Shown here one piece after another: positions 33,884 through 42,350 of a stretch of 61,140 nucleotides of DNA. A model generated the notes under the pieces. It made no database searches. It saw nothing but the letters and a program-made list of their open reading frames with translations, and was not told the DNA's origin. Position 1 is the first letter of the stretch. Every line of letters starts with the position of its first letter. This DNA is from Actinomadura darangshiensis. Its GTDB lineage: Bacteria > Actinomycetota > Actinomycetes > Streptosporangiales > Streptosporangiaceae. Location of the stretch: assembly GCF_004349235.1 (NCBI RefSeq), contig NZ_SMKY01000018.1:1-61140 (forward strand), written 5' to 3'. Made by a program: the position numbers and the translations under genes.

Positions 33884-34572
33884 GGAGGAGTCTCCCGCAA
33901 CGTGTATCCCAGGCCGCGCAGCGTGTAGATCAATCGCGGCTCACCCTCGGCCTCCATCTTGCGGCGCAGGTAGCTCACGTATACCTGAAGGTTGTTGGCA
34001 GTGGCGCTCATGTCGAAGCCCCAGACCGCCTCGAACAGCGCGTCGCGGGTCAAGACCCGGGTGGCGTTGCGCACGAGGACCTGCAGGAGGGAGAACTCGG
34101 TCCGGGTCAGGCGCAGCGGCCGCCCGCCCCGCCACGCCTCGAACCTGTCGGGATCGAGCCGGACGTCGGCGAACGACAGGATCTGCGACTCCCCGTCGGG
34201 CGGCGTGCGCCGGCGCAGCAGGGCCCGCACCCGGGCCAGCAACTCCTCGGTGGCGAACGGCTTGGGCAGGTAGTCGTCGGCGCCCGCGTCCAGCCCCGCG
34301 ACCCGGTCGGAGACCTGGTCACGGGCGGTCAGCATCAGCACCGGCAGATCCCGGCCCGCGGCCCGCAACCGCCGGCAGGTCTCCAACCCGCCGACGCGGG
34401 GCATCATCACGTCGAGGATCAGCAGATCCAGCGTGTCACCGCCGGCCCCACCGACCCCGTCGAGCACGGCGAGACCGTTGGCGACGGTGCTGGTGTCGTA
34501 ACCCTCGACCTGGAGCACCCGCTCCAGCGACTCACGGATGGCCCTCTCATCATCCGCGATCATGATCCGCAC
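33880..34572 (-). CDS. OmpR/PhoB-type response regulator
   Basis: 230 residues. Receiver domain: acidic MIADDE, phospho-acceptor Asp in [13 protein letters not shown], switch Thr in MLTARD and Lys in LPKPF. The C-terminal winged helix has [17 protein letters not shown] and [11 protein letters not shown]. Overall like MprA-type regulators. First gene of the two-gene operon with the kinase; GTG start. Confidence 0.94.
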   Translation of the reverse strand: MRIMIADDERAIRESLERVLQVEGYDTSTVANGLAVLDGVGGAGGDTLDLLILDVMMPRVGGLETCRRLRAAGRDLPVLMLTARDQVSDRVAGLDAGADDYLPKPFATEELLARVRALLRRRTPPDGESQILSFADVRLDPDRFEAWRGGRPLRLTRTEFSLLQVLVRNATRVLTRDALFEAVWGFDMSATANNLQVYVSYLRRKMEAEGEPRLIYTLRGLGYTLRETPP

Positions 34573-34650
34573 GCCGGCCCGCCCCCTTCCAGTCGATGCT
34601 TTTGCCGCTCATTGTCCCCGATCAACCTGAGACCAGGATTAGGGCCTGTT

Positions 34651-34839
34651 TCAGAAGTCGTTCTCTTGCTCGGGACGGCGTAGCCCGTCGTGGACCTGGA
34701 AGACATGGAAGGCCCAGTGGGCAACGGCGTTGGCGGCCTTGTCTGGGTCGGTGTACCCGAGGCCTGGGGCGAGGGCCAAAGAACGCCAAATCTCTTTCCG
34801 GGGACGGTTCCGGAGCGTCATGGTCATTGGTGCAGCCAC
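34651..34839 (-). CDS. Small hypothetical protein
   Basis: A 62-codon frame (or 59 from the ATG at 34830, with GGGAG about 11 bases upstream) encoding RKEIWRSLALAPGLGYTDPD and HWAFHVFQVHDGLRRPEQE. No family recognised. The composition is protein-like and the stop falls at the end of the spacer upstream of the response regulator. The adjacent GGGCCTGTTTCAGAAG resembles an insertion-sequence terminus, so this could be mobile-element debris. The rest of 34573-35075 shows nothing convincing. Confidence 0.3.
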   Translation of the reverse strand: MAAPMTMTLRNRPRKEIWRSLALAPGLGYTDPDKAANAVAHWAFHVFQVHDGLRRPEQENDF

Positions 34840-35075
34840 TCCCTGCCTGAGGGGACCCAGCCATGACCGGATGGGAACCGGTCTCGTGAGGCGCCCGGCG
34901 TTTCTCGCGACCGATCACGTCACTCGGCCCGTTCGCCGGTGTCGGGTCTGCCTCTCGGCGGGAACGGCGGGTCGTGTCAGGCTTCCCAGTTGGTATCCGG
35001 CCCGTCCGTTCGGGCGAGGTCAAATGCGGAGCGGGGCTGAGGTGGCCAGCGCTATCGAGCAATCGGGGGAAGCAC

Positions 35076-35474
35076 GTGATTCAGGCGGTGGACACGGCCG
35101 ACGACTCCAGTCCGGCGATACGGCTGCGCCACGAGTTGGCCGACACACTGCTCGCCCGGGGCCATATCGTCTCTGCAGCCGTGGACAACGCGTTCCGCAC
35201 GGTCCCGCGGGCGCTGTTCGTCCCCGCCGGCACAGCCTTGGACGTCGTCTACAGCGTCGACAGTCCAGTGATCACCAAGACCGACGAGCACGGCGCGCAC
35301 ATCTCCTCGGTCAGCGCGACCTACATCCAGGCCCGCATGATCGAAATGGCCGGACTCGCGCCCGGTATGGCAGTGCTGGAGATCGGGTCGGGCGGCTACA
35401 ACGGCGAGGTTGCGGATGGTGGCCGTGGCGCACGGTTACGCGAAGTCACCGCAGCAGCGTGTTCCGCAACGTGA
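35076..35474 (+). pseudogene. FxLD-system (PCMT-like) methyltransferase, truncated
   Basis: 132 codons from a GTG with GGGGGAAG upstream. The N-terminal part is that of FxLD-system methyltransferases, protein-isoaspartate-methyltransferase relatives linked to RiPP/lanthipeptide loci: ELADTLLARGHIVSAAVDNA, TKTDEHGAHISSVSATYIQA, and SAM motif I VLEIGSGGYN. Right after motif I homology stops and the frame runs into the tail of the convergent membrane-protein gene. Family members are about three times longer, so the SAM fold is incomplete. No precursor peptide or dehydratase gene is visible nearby. Confidence 0.72.
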
Positions 35475-36417
35475 TGCTGTGCCGAAGGCGCAGCCTGCGC
35501 AGCTCGTAGTGGGCGAGGGCGGACACCGTCAGCGGTGCCCCCAGCAGCAGCGCCATGGCCAAGATGCCCGGCACTCCCTCATAGGCATCGGTGAAAAGGT
35601 TGACCAGGGCCATCACCCAGGACGCTGACACGCTCACCAAGGGCGGCACAACCTCGTGGATGTCGGCTGTCCGGAACACGTTGGTCAGCGACAGGACAAT
35701 GCCGTAGACCGCGAAGGGGAGCATCCAGAGGAACAGAACCACGCCGCCCGGGATCAGAACGATCGGTCCGACCGCTTCGCGCAGACCGCCGAACTCCGGT
35801 GCGGCCGCGATCACGAAGGTGAACATGGAGCCGAAGATCGCCCCTACCGCGATCAGCGGGTGGCGGACCCGGCGCGCGAACGCGCCCCGGTTCGGCGGCC
35901 GGGCGGCCAGGACAAAGCCGCCCACGACCAGCGGGAGAGCGCAGGTGAGGATCAAAACGTTGATCCAGGCGTCATCGAACCTTTCACTCGCCAGTTCTTT
36001 GGGGGCGGTGACCTTGTAGACCACGGCCACGGCGAGAGACACCACGATGCCTGCCCAGGCACGGACGAACTGCAACTTCCTGACGCGCGAATCGACGATC
36101 AGGTCCGGTCGGGAGGGCAGAAAAGCCGCCCGCGCGGCCAGGAACGGGTTCAGCATCCGGAGGATCCGTCTCGCGCGCGTCGGCGGACGCGGAGGCGGCT
36201 GAGGTTCCGGCTGCCAATGCGGCGGCGGGTAGGGCGGAGGCGGAGGCGGATACTGCGGCGGGTAAGGCCGCGGTGGGTAAGGCGGATACTGCGGCGGCGG
36301 CCCCTGCTGCCATGGCGGCGGCCCTCCGTACCCGTGATGAGGCGGCCTGCCCTGCGGCGGTATGGGGGGCGGCCGTTGCCCACCCTGCCCCCACGGCGGA
36401 CCAGCGGGACCTGTCAC
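35446..36417 (-). CDS. Proline/tyrosine-rich multi-pass membrane protein
   Basis: 323 residues, function unknown. The first 80 residues are a Pro/Tyr/Gly-rich low-complexity tail (PPQYPPYPPRPYPPQYPPPP). About six transmembrane helices follow: WAGIVVSLAVAVVY, VLILTCALPLVVGGFVLA, LIAVGAIFGSMFTFVIAA, GPIVLIPGGVVLFLWML, SWVMALVNLF and GILAMALLLGAPL. Such tails are typical of actinomycete envelope proteins and often bind cytoskeletal or WW-like partners. The 3' end overlaps the truncated methyltransferase. Confidence 0.8.
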   Translation of the reverse strand: MTGPAGPPWGQGGQRPPPIPPQGRPPHHGYGGPPPWQQGPPPQYPPYPPRPYPPQYPPPPPPYPPPHWQPEPQPPPRPPTRARRILRMLNPFLAARAAFLPSRPDLIVDSRVRKLQFVRAWAGIVVSLAVAVVYKVTAPKELASERFDDAWINVLILTCALPLVVGGFVLAARPPNRGAFARRVRHPLIAVGAIFGSMFTFVIAAAPEFGGLREAVGPIVLIPGGVVLFLWMLPFAVYGIVLSLTNVFRTADIHEVVPPLVSVSASWVMALVNLFTDAYEGVPGILAMALLLGAPLTVSALAHYELRRLRLRHSITLRNTLLR

Positions 36418-36547
36418 AAGGAACTCCTCAGGGTGTCACCACCGACTTCCACACCCGGAAGCGGCCCGGAAACATAATGCATGATCTGGACCGGCTCCGG
36501 TGGTCAGACGCCAACCGCCCCGCGAACTCGCACCAGTCCGGCGGGCG

Positions 36548-36694
36548 TCAGGACGGCGTGGGGCCGCTGGACATGTACGGGAGCGGGCACCACGCTGTGG
36601 TGTCGTCGACCACTCGCAGGCGGTCTTTGGCTAGGAATTCCAGGCCCATGTAGCGACGGGCTTCGGTCCATCCATCGGTCTGTTCCATCGGGAC
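36548..36694 (-). pseudogene. Mutator-type (IS256-like) transposase, C-terminal fragment
   Basis: A short minus-strand frame encodes MEQTDGWTEARRYMGLEFLA followed by KDRLRVVDD and a stop. This resembles the C-terminal end of actinomycete IS256-family transposases (DEW-x-RRYL-type). Nothing upstream of it remains. Homology is short, so the family call is tentative. Confidence 0.42.
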
Positions 36695-36880
36695 TTCAGT
36701 CCCTGGCGTGGCTATCTGGCAGCAACGCCCCAGAGCCCCGTCCTAGGCCGAGCGCCGTGGGGTGCCTAAGGTTGACGCTGTGGGGCGCACGACGGGACCG
36801 GGGGGCCGGTGGAAGAGTTCACGGCTCCAGTGCGCCATTCTGGCGCAGCCAGGCGCGCCCCTGGGCTACTCCAACAACAG

Positions 36881-36930
36881 AAGAGCCGCAGATCGAAACC
36901 CCTCGAAAGAGGTCTTGACCTGCGGTTCTT
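36881..36930. terminator. Long bipartite hairpin
   Basis: AAGAGCCGCAG (36881-36891) pairs with CTGCGGTTCTT (36920-36930) with one G-T pair, and inside it CCTC/GAGG closes a GAAA tetraloop. It lies between IS256 and IS481-like debris with no intact gene ending nearby. It could be a bidirectional terminator or the end of a mobile element. Confidence 0.4.
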
Positions 36931-37000
36931 CAAACTGTATGTCAGTACTCTGAGTAGCCCCGACGGTGTCCCTGCCAAAACCTCATCCCATCCGTGCAGG

Positions 37001-37776
37001 TCAATCGGAATACTCGTACTCGTTGAGGGTTCCGCCCAGATGTTGCGTTCTTCGGACGTTCAGGTCGGCGATCTGGTCGGGTTCGGTGATCGGTGGAGGC
37101 AGTGGCTTCAACGGGCGGGCGTTGGCGATGCCCTGATGAGGCCGGTGCTCTGCTCGTTGTAGGCCGATGCTCGTTGTAGAAGGTCTCGAACTCGCGGAGG
37201 TCGTGGAGCAGGTGCCGCTGGTTCCAGATCAGAGTCCGGTCGAGCAGGTCGCGGTGGCAGGTCTGCACCCACCGCTCCATCACCGCGTTCATCCTCGGCA
37301 TCCGCACCCCGGTCGGCACCGCCCTGATGCCGGCATCGGCCGAGACGGCGTCGAACAGGTCAGGGAACTCGCCGTGCACCCGCCGGTAGCCCCAGCCCGG
37401 GTTCTCCCACACCAGGCGCAGTACCAGCAGCCGGACGGAGCGGACGGTCGGCGGCCGGCCGCTGGGGTTCGGAGCGAGCGGCGGGCCCGTCGGCGATCAG
37501 GTCACGGTCCGAGCGCAGCACGGTGCCCGGCCAGACTAGGAGCCGCATCCGCCGCAATGCCCCCGCGAGGCAGCCCGTGCAGCAGCGCCGCCAGCAGTGC
37601 CCGGTCCGCCGCTGTGAACCGTACCCGCTTTCCGGCAAGCTGGCGCTCCAGCACGGTGATCTGATGCCGCAGCACCAGGATTTCGGTGTCCTTCTCCCGA
37701 TCGGTCATCGGGAGAAGGCGAAGGGCCGCGAAGGTGTTCGCCACGGTCAGGTAGGCCAGTCGCAACAGCAAGCAAC
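37001..37776 (-). pseudogene. IS481-like integrase-core transposase with internal deletion
   Basis: Start, middle and end of one transposase are recognisable but broken: NTFAALRLLPMTDREKDTEI and LVLRHQITVLERQLAGKRVR at the N-terminus, then NPGWGYRRVHGE joined directly to FPDLFDAVSADAGIRAVPTG, MPRMNAVMERWVQTCHRDLL, and after a frameshift HQGIANARPLKPLPPPIT and the typical tail LGGTLNEYEYSD. The join inside VHGE/FPDLF removes roughly 100 residues including most of the catalytic core, so it is inactive. Confidence 0.78.
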
Positions 37777-37915
37777 CCGTCGTCCCGCGGCACAGCGGTG
37801 TCGTGGCCCGTCCGGAACCGTCCAAGCCCGGCGCCGCCGCCTGCCAGGCACTACGTCTGTCACCTGCACGAACGTACTTTTCGGCAAGCACAACGTCTCC
37901 GTTGTACAGGCGGCG

Positions 37916-38323
37916 CTACTCGCCGATCTTCTTTGAGTACAGCGTGATGGTGGTGCCGGGCTTGACGATGGTGCCGGCCGGTGGGGTCTGACGGACGACG
38001 ACCCAGTTCCGGTCCCACAGCAGCATCCGGCCCTGACCGGTCGCGTCCGTCTCCGCGAGCATGAACAGGCCATGTGCCTGCATCTCGTTCTGGGCCTTCT
38101 GATGATTGTGGCCGACGACGGCTGGGACACGGATCCGTGACGGCTTGGCGACTCTCGTCTTCGTCGGCGGGGCCGCGGCCTTCGGCGTCGTCGTCACGGC
38201 CTTGCTTGGAGTGGGCGTGACGGTGACGGTCTTAGCAGGCGCCGCGGTGGTACCGGCGGGCTCGCAGGCGGCGAGCGTCAGAGCCGCGGCAACGGCGGCC
38301 GCAAAGAGGGTGGTGCGCTGCAT
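37916..38323 (-). CDS. PASTA-domain lipoprotein
   Basis: 135 residues: signal peptide MQRTTLFAAAVAAALTLAAC with the lipobox LAAC, a Thr/Lys/Pro linker, and one PASTA domain (IRVPAVVGHNHQKAQNEMQA to GTTITLYSKK). PASTA domains bind muropeptides and beta-lactams. It stands alone among transposon remnants, but the frame and signal are intact. Role probably envelope sensing or scaffolding; partner unknown. Confidence 0.88.
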   Translation of the reverse strand: MQRTTLFAAAVAAALTLAACEPAGTTAAPAKTVTVTPTPSKAVTTTPKAAAPPTKTRVAKPSRIRVPAVVGHNHQKAQNEMQAHGLFMLAETDATGQGRMLLWDRNWVVVRQTPPAGTIVKPGTTITLYSKKIGE

Positions 38324-38505
38324 GGTCTTCCCCGTGTTGTTCAGTTCGGGCCGGTTTTTATCATGGCTGGCTCTTCGAGTTCACCTCATAGCGAGCGCAG
38401 GTGTTTCTGTGACGCGCTGTGCTCATCCGTCGTGCACCTCAGGAAGGGAGGTGTCACGATTCAGCCACGCAGAGTTCCGGGGTTTCCCGGACCCGATTCT
38501 GGATC

Positions 38506-38910
38506 GAATGAGACGACCGTGTGCGCCGCGAACATCCAGGACCGCGACGGGGCCAAGGGGGCGCTGCCGGGCCTGTATCTCACCTCGCCCACGTGCCGGT
38601 ATGTGTTCGCCGACGCCGGGTTCGCCGGGCGGCTGCTGGACCGGGCCGCCGATACTCTGCGCACCACGGTGAGCGTCGTCCGTAAACCCGCAGACCAGAA
38701 GGGGTTTGCTGTGCTGCCCCGCAGGCGGGTGATCGAACTGACCCGGCCTGGCTCACCGGGCACCACCGACTCGCCCGTGACTACGAACGCCACACCTCAA
38801 ACAGCGAGGCCATGGTCCGCTGGGCCGCGATCGGCCTCATGATCCGCCGCCTGGCACGAGGTGGACAGCCCGCCGTCGTGCCAGCCCCTTCCCGCCTTGA
38901 GGCTTTGTGA
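38506..38910 (+). pseudogene. IS5-family transposase, C-terminal half, frameshifted
   Basis: NIQDRDGAKGALPGLYLTSP, YVFADAGFAGRLLDRA, VVRKPADQKGFAVLPRR and RVIELT give the C-terminal half of an IS5-type DDE transposase. After a frameshift the next frame continues WLTGHHRLARDYERHTSNSE and MVRWAAIGLMIRRLARGG. The catalytic Glu region VIExT is at the frameshift. The N-terminal half is missing. Confidence 0.75.
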
Positions 38911-39062
38911 GGCTTGGCGCGTGTGATGCCTGTGCAGGGCCTCAACGGCCTGGCCCGGAAGTTCCAGCGTCCGGCGCGATTTCTCGGTCTTGGTGTCACC
39001 GTTGGCGCGCACCGGCCGCCATACGTGGATGGCGAACATGTCGCGGTCGAAGCAGGGTGGCG
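38866..39062 (-). pseudogene. Tyrosine integrase, mid-domain fragment
   Basis: The minus-strand frame reads HVWRPVRANGDTKTEKSRRT, LELPGQAVEALHRHHTRQ and AGRGWHDGGL. This is the segment between the core-binding and catalytic domains of actinomycete integrative-element integrases, carrying the first catalytic-arginine neighbourhood. It ends in the IS5 remnant and begins at the beta-helix remnant, so neither end is native. It appears to belong to a different integrase family from the fragment next to tRNA-Pro. Confidence 0.62.
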
Positions 39063-39226
39063 TGGCTCTTGATGTAGATGGAGTTCGCGGAGTGGTACGT
39101 CCCGGACGGGAACCGCGCGGTTTCGCCGCCGGCGTTGTTCGCTGCTTTGATCGCTGCATTAATCGCTAGGGTGCCGGTGCTCGATCCGAGGGCTAGGCCC
39201 AGGCCGACGAGCAGCGCGATTCTCTT
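39061..39226 (-). pseudogene. N-terminal fragment of a right-handed beta-helix (pectinase-like) protein
   Basis: Immediately after the lyase-like gene, the minus-strand frame encodes GSSTGTLAINAAIKAANNAG, ETARFPSGTYHSANSIYIKS and then integrase debris. This is the first coil of GH28/pectate-lyase-3-type beta-helices (GSTxDTxAINAAIxAAN, GGGTVxFPSGTY). No start codon or signal peptide precedes it, so both ends are missing. It marks the eroded edge of the polysaccharide island. Confidence 0.6.
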
Positions 39227-39230
39227 AACT

Positions 39231-40046
39231 TCATCCTCCGGTCAGCTGGTAGCCGCGCATGTTGGTCAGGAGCATGTGGCAGTCCTGGAGCGATCCGGAG
39301 GTGTCTTCGATTGAGCGGTAGATACCCCACTTGGGGCGGACGCGGTCGGCGAGGAAGGTGTCGACGCCGGTCTTGCTCGCGTCGATGACGGTGCCCCCGT
39401 CGCTCCGGAGAATCCAGCGGACCGAACCGGACGATCCGTTGCCGATCTTCAGCTGGAAGTCGACGTCGATCCATTTGTTCTGCAGCGGCACCAGGTCAGC
39501 GCGGCCGACGAGGATGTTGGGCTCGAACACCTTGAGTTCGATCGTCTGGGTGCCGCCGGACCGGCGCAGCGACTGCACGATGATGGGCGCGCTCCCGGCC
39601 CCCGGCTGTTTCATCTGCATGATGTGGGTGAAGGTGGTCGTCGCTTTCAGCGAACTCGGGATGTACATCGAGTACGTCACGCGCCAGGTCTCGCCGGATC
39701 TCCACTGCAGGTAGGAGCCCCCGGCGGGGTCGCGCATGCCGGTGACCTCCTGGCGCTGCCGGTCGGTGCTGGTGTCGCGGTCGACCATGTGCATGTTGAA
39801 GCGGTAGTTGTCCCCGTCGGTGAAGATGTGCGGTTGCCCGGCCGGGTGGGAGTCGGCCCGGTCGTCCTCGATGGTCTCGAAGGCGCGAAGTCCGTCCTTG
39901 GCGGGGGACGGGGACCAGCGCAGCTGCCAGGACGCAGCCGCGGCGGGCGGGATTCCGGGCAGTGCCGCGGCCGCCACTCCGCCGACCGCGGCGCCGAGGA
40001 TCGTGCGGCGTGACGGGTTTCCGGGCGTGCGGGGATGGGTGTTCAT
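39231..40046 (-). CDS. Tat-exported polysaccharide-lyase-like protein
   Basis: 271 residues. Tat signal SRRTILGAAVGGVAAAALPG, then a jelly-roll domain (WRVTYSMYIPSS, FTHIMQMKQP, WIDVDFQLKIG, KWGIYRS) like heparin-lyase-I/alginate-lyase-type polysaccharide lyases. The conserved K-x-G-I-Y near the end supports a lyase family related to heparin lyase I or PL20. The ATG at 40046 has AGAGG 7 bases upstream. It follows the GH27 gene by 33 bases and is probably co-transcribed with it. Exact substrate unknown; the neighbours suggest plant cell-wall polymers. Confidence 0.75.
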   Translation of the reverse strand: MNTHPRTPGNPSRRTILGAAVGGVAAAALPGIPPAAAASWQLRWSPSPAKDGLRAFETIEDDRADSHPAGQPHIFTDGDNYRFNMHMVDRDTSTDRQRQEVTGMRDPAGGSYLQWRSGETWRVTYSMYIPSSLKATTTFTHIMQMKQPGAGSAPIIVQSLRRSGGTQTIELKVFEPNILVGRADLVPLQNKWIDVDFQLKIGNGSSGSVRWILRSDGGTVIDASKTGVDTFLADRVRPKWGIYRSIEDTSGSLQDCHMLLTNMRGYQLTGG

Positions 40047-40079
40047 CGGTCGCCTCTCTGGGGCTGTGCTCGACAAAGT

Positions 40080-42155
40080 TCAGGACGGACGTTCTCCGCA
40101 CGTGAGGACGGGCGTCGCCCAGTCACCCCGGTCGTAACGGAATCCGTCGGGACCGGGGTCGGTGACGATGCGCAGGAACGATGCGCCGGTGAGGTCGCCG
40201 GTCAGGTGGACGGCGTCGTCCTGCCAGGTGCGCCGCCCGCTGTCGGCGGCCTTGGTGCCGTCCGCCCAGATCTCGAAGCCGGCGGTGCCCTGGGTCGGGT
40301 CGGGACGGGGGTCGCGTTCGTCGTCGATGCCCACGTCCACGGCGAGGGACGTGCACCGGCGGTCGAGGAAGAAGATGATTTCGGCGGGAGCGTGCGTGCC
40401 GAGGCCGGTGGCGTAGGTCCGGCCATTGATCGTGAGGGTCCGGCCGTCCCCGGGTTCGGCGCCGCCGACGGAGGTGTTGCGCTCGACGGGGCCGAGACCG
40501 TTGCGCGTGACGGCGGCCCAGGGCGCGCCGCCGAGGTTCGTCGTGCCTCTCTGCACCGCCTCGGGCACGACCAGGTCCTCCGCGCCGGACCTCTGGACCT
40601 TCCCGGCCGGTGAGGCGTACGACAGGGTGGCCTTCAACGGATGGATCCCCGGCGTCCGGCCGTCCGGTGGGCTGACCCGGAACCTCGTGGTCAGTTTCCC
40701 CCCTGTGCGCAGGACCGGCGTGCTCGTCCGGTCCAGGGGCTCGGCGTTCCAGCCGGACGGGGTCTCGATCCGCTGCCCTGCATTGAGCATCGGCGTCCGG
40801 CCCCGGTTGGTGACGGTGAGGGTCGCGGTGAAGGGGTGTCCGGCGGGTGTGATCGTCCCTGGAACCCCCGGCGCGGGCGGAGACAGGGCCATGCCGAATT
40901 CGGCGAGCGGTGGCCGCCGCCACCAGTTTCCCCCGCTCGAAATCCGGTACGTCACCGTGCCGTGCGGTGGGACGGATGCGGTGAAGGTTCCCGCGCTCTC
41001 GAAGTCGCGATGCGCCCACAAGTCGCGGACCAGGTAGGACGGGTGCTCGGGGAGACCCAGTTCGCCTGCCGTCGCGCCGAACGTTGCGCTCGCCTCGGTC
41101 TCGTTGAACAGGGTGACCGCGACATCCCCGTCGGCCAGTGGCTTGACGATCACCCAGTGGCCGTCGGGGTTGCGCAGCACCCGGCCCTGGACACCGAGCG
41201 GGTCCTGGTCGACCGCGATCATGTCGCGGTTGCCGAGGATCTCCAGGGTCGCGGGCGTCGCGTCCCGCAGATCTGAGCCGATCAGCAGTGGTGCGGCCAT
41301 GGTGGCCCACAGGCTGAAGTGGGAGCGGTACTCGCGGTCGGTCATTCCGCCGTTGCCGACCTCCAGCATGTCCGGGTCGTTCCAGTGGCCGGGCCCGGCG
41401 TAGGGGGCGAGCGGCGCGTTCTGCTTGAGGATGTTCACCATCGAGGTCCAGCTGTCGCTGATGTCGCCGGTCGTCCGCCACAGGTGGCCGACATCCGCTG
41501 CCCACTCCCAGGGCTTGTTCTCGCCCCATTCGCACAGGCTGTAGACGATGGGGCGGCCGGTCTTCTTCAGCGCGTCCCGCATCTTGGTGTAGCGCTCGAT
41601 GGCGGGGCGGCCCTGGTTGTTGCAGTTGTCGTATTTGAGGTAGTCGACGCCCCAGTCGGCGAAGGTCTGCGCGTCGAGTTCCTCGTGGTCGAGGCTGCCG
41701 GGCATCGTCTTGGCGCAGGTCTGGGTGCCGGCGCTGGTGTAGATGCCGAGCTTGAGGCCGCGGGCGTGGACGTAGTCGGCCAGTGCCTTGATGCCGCTGG
41801 GAAACCGCTCGTGGTGCGGGACGTAACGGCCGGTCTGCGGGTCGCGCTGCTGCTCGGCCCAGCAGTCGTCGATGTTGACGTACTGGTATCCGGCGTCCTT
41901 GAGGCCGGAGGAAACGAAAATGTCGGCGGTGTCGCGGATCATCTGCTCGTTGATGTCGCAGCCGGTCGCGTTCCAGTTGTTGAAGCCCATCGGCGGGGTC
42001 TTGGCGAGTCCGTCGGGGAGCGCGAGAGCGGGCGGGTCGGCTTCGGCGGCCGTGGTGGTGGCGGCCGTCCATGCGACGGAAGCGGCCAGCAGTGTCAATG
42101 CGGTGGTGATGACTCGGATGCGCGGAGGCCGTGGCCTGCGGCTGGCGGGGGGCAA
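40080..42155 (-). CDS. Secreted GH27 alpha-galactosidase with NEW3 and NPCBM domains
   Basis: 691 residues. Signal peptide to about 38; GH27 TIM barrel about 45-330 with nucleophile Asp176 in DYLKYDNCNNQ and acid/base Asp in GHWNDPDM near 260; beta-sandwich to 410; NEW3-like domain (FTATLTVTNRGRTPMLNAG); and a C-terminal NPCBM module (RTYATGLGTHAPAEIIFFLD). It removes terminal alpha-galactose from galactomannan-type or pectic side chains outside the cell. The likely start is TTG at 42155 with GGGAG 7 bases upstream. Two copies of the island's operator motif lie in the gap shared with the divergent GH3 gene. Confidence 0.93.
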   Translation of the reverse strand: MPPASRRPRPPRIRVITTALTLLAASVAWTAATTTAAEADPPALALPDGLAKTPPMGFNNWNATGCDINEQMIRDTADIFVSSGLKDAGYQYVNIDDCWAEQQRDPQTGRYVPHHERFPSGIKALADYVHARGLKLGIYTSAGTQTCAKTMPGSLDHEELDAQTFADWGVDYLKYDNCNNQGRPAIERYTKMRDALKKTGRPIVYSLCEWGENKPWEWAADVGHLWRTTGDISDSWTSMVNILKQNAPLAPYAGPGHWNDPDMLEVGNGGMTDREYRSHFSLWATMAAPLLIGSDLRDATPATLEILGNRDMIAVDQDPLGVQGRVLRNPDGHWVIVKPLADGDVAVTLFNETEASATFGATAGELGLPEHPSYLVRDLWAHRDFESAGTFTASVPPHGTVTYRISSGGNWWRRPPLAEFGMALSPPAPGVPGTITPAGHPFTATLTVTNRGRTPMLNAGQRIETPSGWNAEPLDRTSTPVLRTGGKLTTRFRVSPPDGRTPGIHPLKATLSYASPAGKVQRSGAEDLVVPEAVQRGTTNLGGAPWAAVTRNGLGPVERNTSVGGAEPGDGRTLTINGRTYATGLGTHAPAEIIFFLDRRCTSLAVDVGIDDERDPRPDPTQGTAGFEIWADGTKAADSGRRTWQDDAVHLTGDLTGASFLRIVTDPGPDGFRYDRGDWATPVLTCGERPS

Positions 42156-42190
42156 GGGAAAGCTCCCTTCACATGGAGCGCGACGACCTG

Positions 42191-42209
42191 GCGAGATCGG
42201 ATGTCTCGC
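42191..42209. promoter_or_regulatory. Island operator motif, site 1
   Basis: GCGAGATCGGATGTCTCGC: the shared core ATCnGATGT framed by perfect GCGAGA/TCTCGC arms, 36-54 bases before the GH27 start. One of seven copies in the island; see the regulon finding. Confidence 0.6.
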
Positions 42210-42254
42210 CGTCTTCGATGTGGTCGCGCTCCTGATTCACCTGTCGCCCGCACG

Positions 42255-42269
42255 ATAGATCCGATGAAT
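42255..42269. promoter_or_regulatory. Island operator motif, site 2
   Basis: ATAGATCCGATGAAT matches ATnsATCnGATGnAT at every defined position. It lies 81 bases upstream of the GH3 start and about 100 bases upstream of GH27. Confidence 0.6.
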
Positions 42270-42350
42270 CTTCTGGACAAGAGGCCCTGAAAGCGTTTTC
42301 ATAGAGGGCGCCGACGATCACTCCCGCCACCCCCGCCCGCAGGAGAAGCG

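Noticed and set aside
35446..36417. Pro/Tyr repeat region as a tandem DNA repeat
   Set aside because: It is coding low complexity at the N-terminus of a membrane protein, with irregular units.
27683..39062. One integrase gene split by an 11-kb insertion (C-terminus at 27.7-28.0 kb, middle at 38.9-39.1 kb)
   Set aside because: Order and strand would fit, but the VWRPVRANGDTKTEKSRRT fragment looks like a different integrase family from the VHDTRHTCGRLLAALDVHP fragment; kept as two relics.
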